A stretch of 18,186 bases of DNA from Gammaproteobacteria bacterium (GTDB taxonomy: Bacteria; Gemmatimonadota; Gemmatimonadetes; Longimicrobiales; Gaopeijiaceae). The position numbers and the translations under genes are program-made. The notes beneath the pieces are model-generated. The model saw nothing but the letters and a program-made list of their open reading frames with translations, did no database searches and had not been told where the DNA came from. The stretch is taken from NCBI GenBank assembly GCA_009843625.1, contig VYDD01000097.1, forward strand, positions 1 through 18,186, given 5' to 3'. Positions 16,692 to 18,186 of this stretch are shown here, piece after piece (positions within the stretch are counted from its first letter, which is position 1; every line of letters begins with the position of its first letter).

Positions 16692-18186
16692 ATGGCGGGC
16701 GATTCGGGTGAGTTGAAAATGGAGATCGAGGCGCTCCGGGAACGGGTGTCCAGACTGAGCACGGCCGTGCTGCGAGCGAGCGCCAGCCTCGACCTCGACA
16801 CCGTGCTGCAGGAGGTCGTCGACAGCGCGCGCGTCCTGACCGGGGCGCGCTTTGGCGTGATCGTCACCGTCGGCGGCACCGGACAGGCCGAAGAGTGGGT
16901 AATGTCCGGCTTCGATCCGGGAGAGCAGGACGCGCTGGTCGCCTGGGCGGACGGCCCGCAGCTCTTCGAACAGCTCAAGAGTCTTGCCGCGCCGATTCGT
17001 GTAGGGGACCTGCCCGCCTTTGTCCGGGCGCTGGGTTTCTCGGATGAGGTGATGCCATCGAAGACGATGCTGGGCACGCCGCTGCGACACCGCGACATGA
17101 ACGTCGGCAACTTCTTTCTCGGCGAGAAGGAGGGCGGGCGCGAGTTCACCGACGCCGACGAGGAGGTGTTGACGCTGTTCGCCGCCCAGGCGGCGACCGC
17201 GATCGCCAACGCCCGCGCGCACCGTGAGGAGCGCAGGGCGCGCGCGGATCTGGAGACGCTCATCGAGACCTCGCCGGTAGGGGTGGTGGTATTGGACGGG
17301 CCAACCGGCGCCCCGGTGTCGTTCAACCGGGAAGCGCGCCGGATCGTCGACGCGCTGAATATCCCCGGGTCAACTCCGGCGCAACTGCTGGACAGGATCA
17401 CATGTCACCGGGCGGACGGAAGAGAGGTCGCCCTGGCGGAGTTTTCGCTCGCGCAGCTCCTGGGGACGGCGGAGACAGTGCGCGCCGAGGAGATGACGCT
17501 TTCGGTCCCCGATGGCCGGAGCGTGACCACCCTGGTAAACTCGACGCCGATCCAGGAGGAGGACGGCGCGGTTCTGAGGGTCGTGGTCACGCTACAGGAT
17601 CTGGAGCCGCTGGAGGAACTGGAGCGCATGCGCGCCGAGTTCCTTGGAATCGTGAGCCACGAGTTGCGCACGCCGCTGATCTCGATCAAGGGCTCCACGG
17701 CAACCGTTCTGGGCGCATCGCCGGCGCCGGATCCGGCCGAGATGCTGCAGTTCTTCCGGGTCATCGACGACCAGGCCGACCGCATGCGCGGCCTGATCGG
17801 CGAGCTGCTCGACCACGGGCGCATCGTGACGGGCACACTGTCGGTGTCGCCCGAGCCGGTGGAGGTCGTCTCCCTGATAGACCCGGCGCGGAGCGCGTTC
17901 GTGAGCGGCACGGGTCGGCACGCCCTCGAGATCGATCTGCCCGAAGACCTGCCGCGGGTGCTGGCCGACCGGACGCGCATCGTCCAGGTCCTGGGCAACC
18001 TCCTGTCGAACGCTGCGAAGTACTCTCCCGAATCGTCGCCCATCCGCATCGACGCCCAACGGGAAGGCGTGCATGTCGCCATCTCCGTGAGCGACGGGTG
18101 CCGTGGCGTGCCGCCGGACCGGCTGTCGCATCTGTTCCGCAAGTACGCGGCGCCGACGGGCGGAGACCGGGAGCGAGGCGGGGCGG
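16692..18186 (+). CDS. GAF-PAS-like sensor histidine kinase (3' end outside window)
   Basis: The frame is open from ATG 16692 to the window end (498 codons and incomplete). AAGG at 16679-16682 lies 9 bases upstream of the start. Residues of about 22-178 form a GAF domain (LDTVLQEVVDSARVLTGARF ... VGNFFLGEKEGG ... FTDADEEVLTLFAAQAATAIANAR). A PAS-like segment follows (about 184-305, starting LIETSPVGVVVLD). The HisKA H-box is FLGIVSHELRTPL with phospho-acceptor His323. The ATPase N-box is NLLSNAAKYS (Asn440). The G1 box reads VSDGCRGVPPDRLSHLF with Asp468; most kinases have DxGxG, so the middle glycine is replaced by Cys470. There are no membrane segments, so it is a cytosolic sensor. Its response regulator is not visible. 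It is divergent from uvrA. Confidence 0.9.
   Translation, partial: MAGDSGELKMEIEALRERVSRLSTAVLRASASLDLDTVLQEVVDSARVLTGARFGVIVTVGGTGQAEEWVMSGFDPGEQDALVAWADGPQLFEQLKSLAAPIRVGDLPAFVRALGFSDEVMPSKTMLGTPLRHRDMNVGNFFLGEKEGGREFTDADEEVLTLFAAQAATAIANARAHREERRARADLETLIETSPVGVVVLDGPTGAPVSFNREARRIVDALNIPGSTPAQLLDRITCHRADGREVALAEFSLAQLLGTAETVRAEEMTLSVPDGRSVTTLVNSTPIQEEDGAVLRVVVTLQDLEPLEELERMRAEFLGIVSHELRTPLISIKGSTATVLGASPAPDPAEMLQFFRVIDDQADRMRGLIGELLDHGRIVTGTLSVSPEPVEVVSLIDPARSAFVSGTGRHALEIDLPEDLPRVLADRTRIVQVLGNLLSNAAKYSPESSPIRIDAQREGVHVAISVSDGCRGVPPDRLSHLFRKYAAPTGGDRERGGA

Overview
This is a GC-rich bacterial chromosomal segment, tightly packed and with very short intergenic gaps. Gene content and style suggest a Gram-negative-type cell envelope: lipoproteins with lipoboxes, signal-peptide-bearing M16 peptidase subunits, and an export-type DsbA-like protein. 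Many genes are coupled through 4-base stop/start overlaps. The overall feel is of Gemmatimonadota or a neighbouring phylum. This is an inference from gene style only, because no rRNA or other phylogenetic marker was compared. I see no tRNA, rRNA, IS element, CRISPR array, integrase or phage gene.

Layout. The plus-strand block (1-4212) holds the C-terminal end of an M16-like peptidase, a coiled-coil lipoprotein with a transthyretin-like tail, and then a cluster for maturation of molybdenum hydroxylases. That cluster is a MocA-type nucleotidyltransferase, an XdhC-type Rossmann protein, a separate small XdhC/CoxI N-terminal domain protein, and a DUF402 protein. The minus-strand block (4262-16508) holds three or four transcription units. 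uvrA is followed by a catalytic M16 peptidase and then a non-catalytic M16 fused to a DUF3108-like domain, each overlapping the next by 4 bases. A small lipoprotein stands between terminator-like DNA and gyrA. gyrA is followed by a PLP-dependent threonine/serine dehydratase and a HAD phosphatase, again with 4-base overlaps, and ends at a convincing rho-independent terminator. A membrane-anchored DsbA-like protein is coupled to a 69-residue unknown protein. A GAF-PAS-like histidine kinase starts on the plus strand at 16692, diverges from uvrA, and runs off the window.

Functional links. mocA, xdhC and the CoxI-like gene would insert a cytosine-type molybdopterin cofactor into a xanthine dehydrogenase/CO dehydrogenase-family enzyme, whose structural genes are not in the window. 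The two adjacent M16 genes look like an active/inactive pair, as expected for heterodimeric M16B proteases. uvrA and gyrA are housekeeping DNA genes that lead operons whose downstream genes are functionally unrelated.

Most noteworthy for follow-up: the perfect 16-bp inverted repeat inside xdhC; the reversed and split XdhC layout; the inactive-M16/DUF3108-like fusion coupled to uvrA; a likely near-leaderless uvrA; a palindromic operator-like cluster between uvrA and the kinase; and an atypical ATP-binding G1 box in that kinase. I did not find a clearly new multi-gene defence or mobile system.
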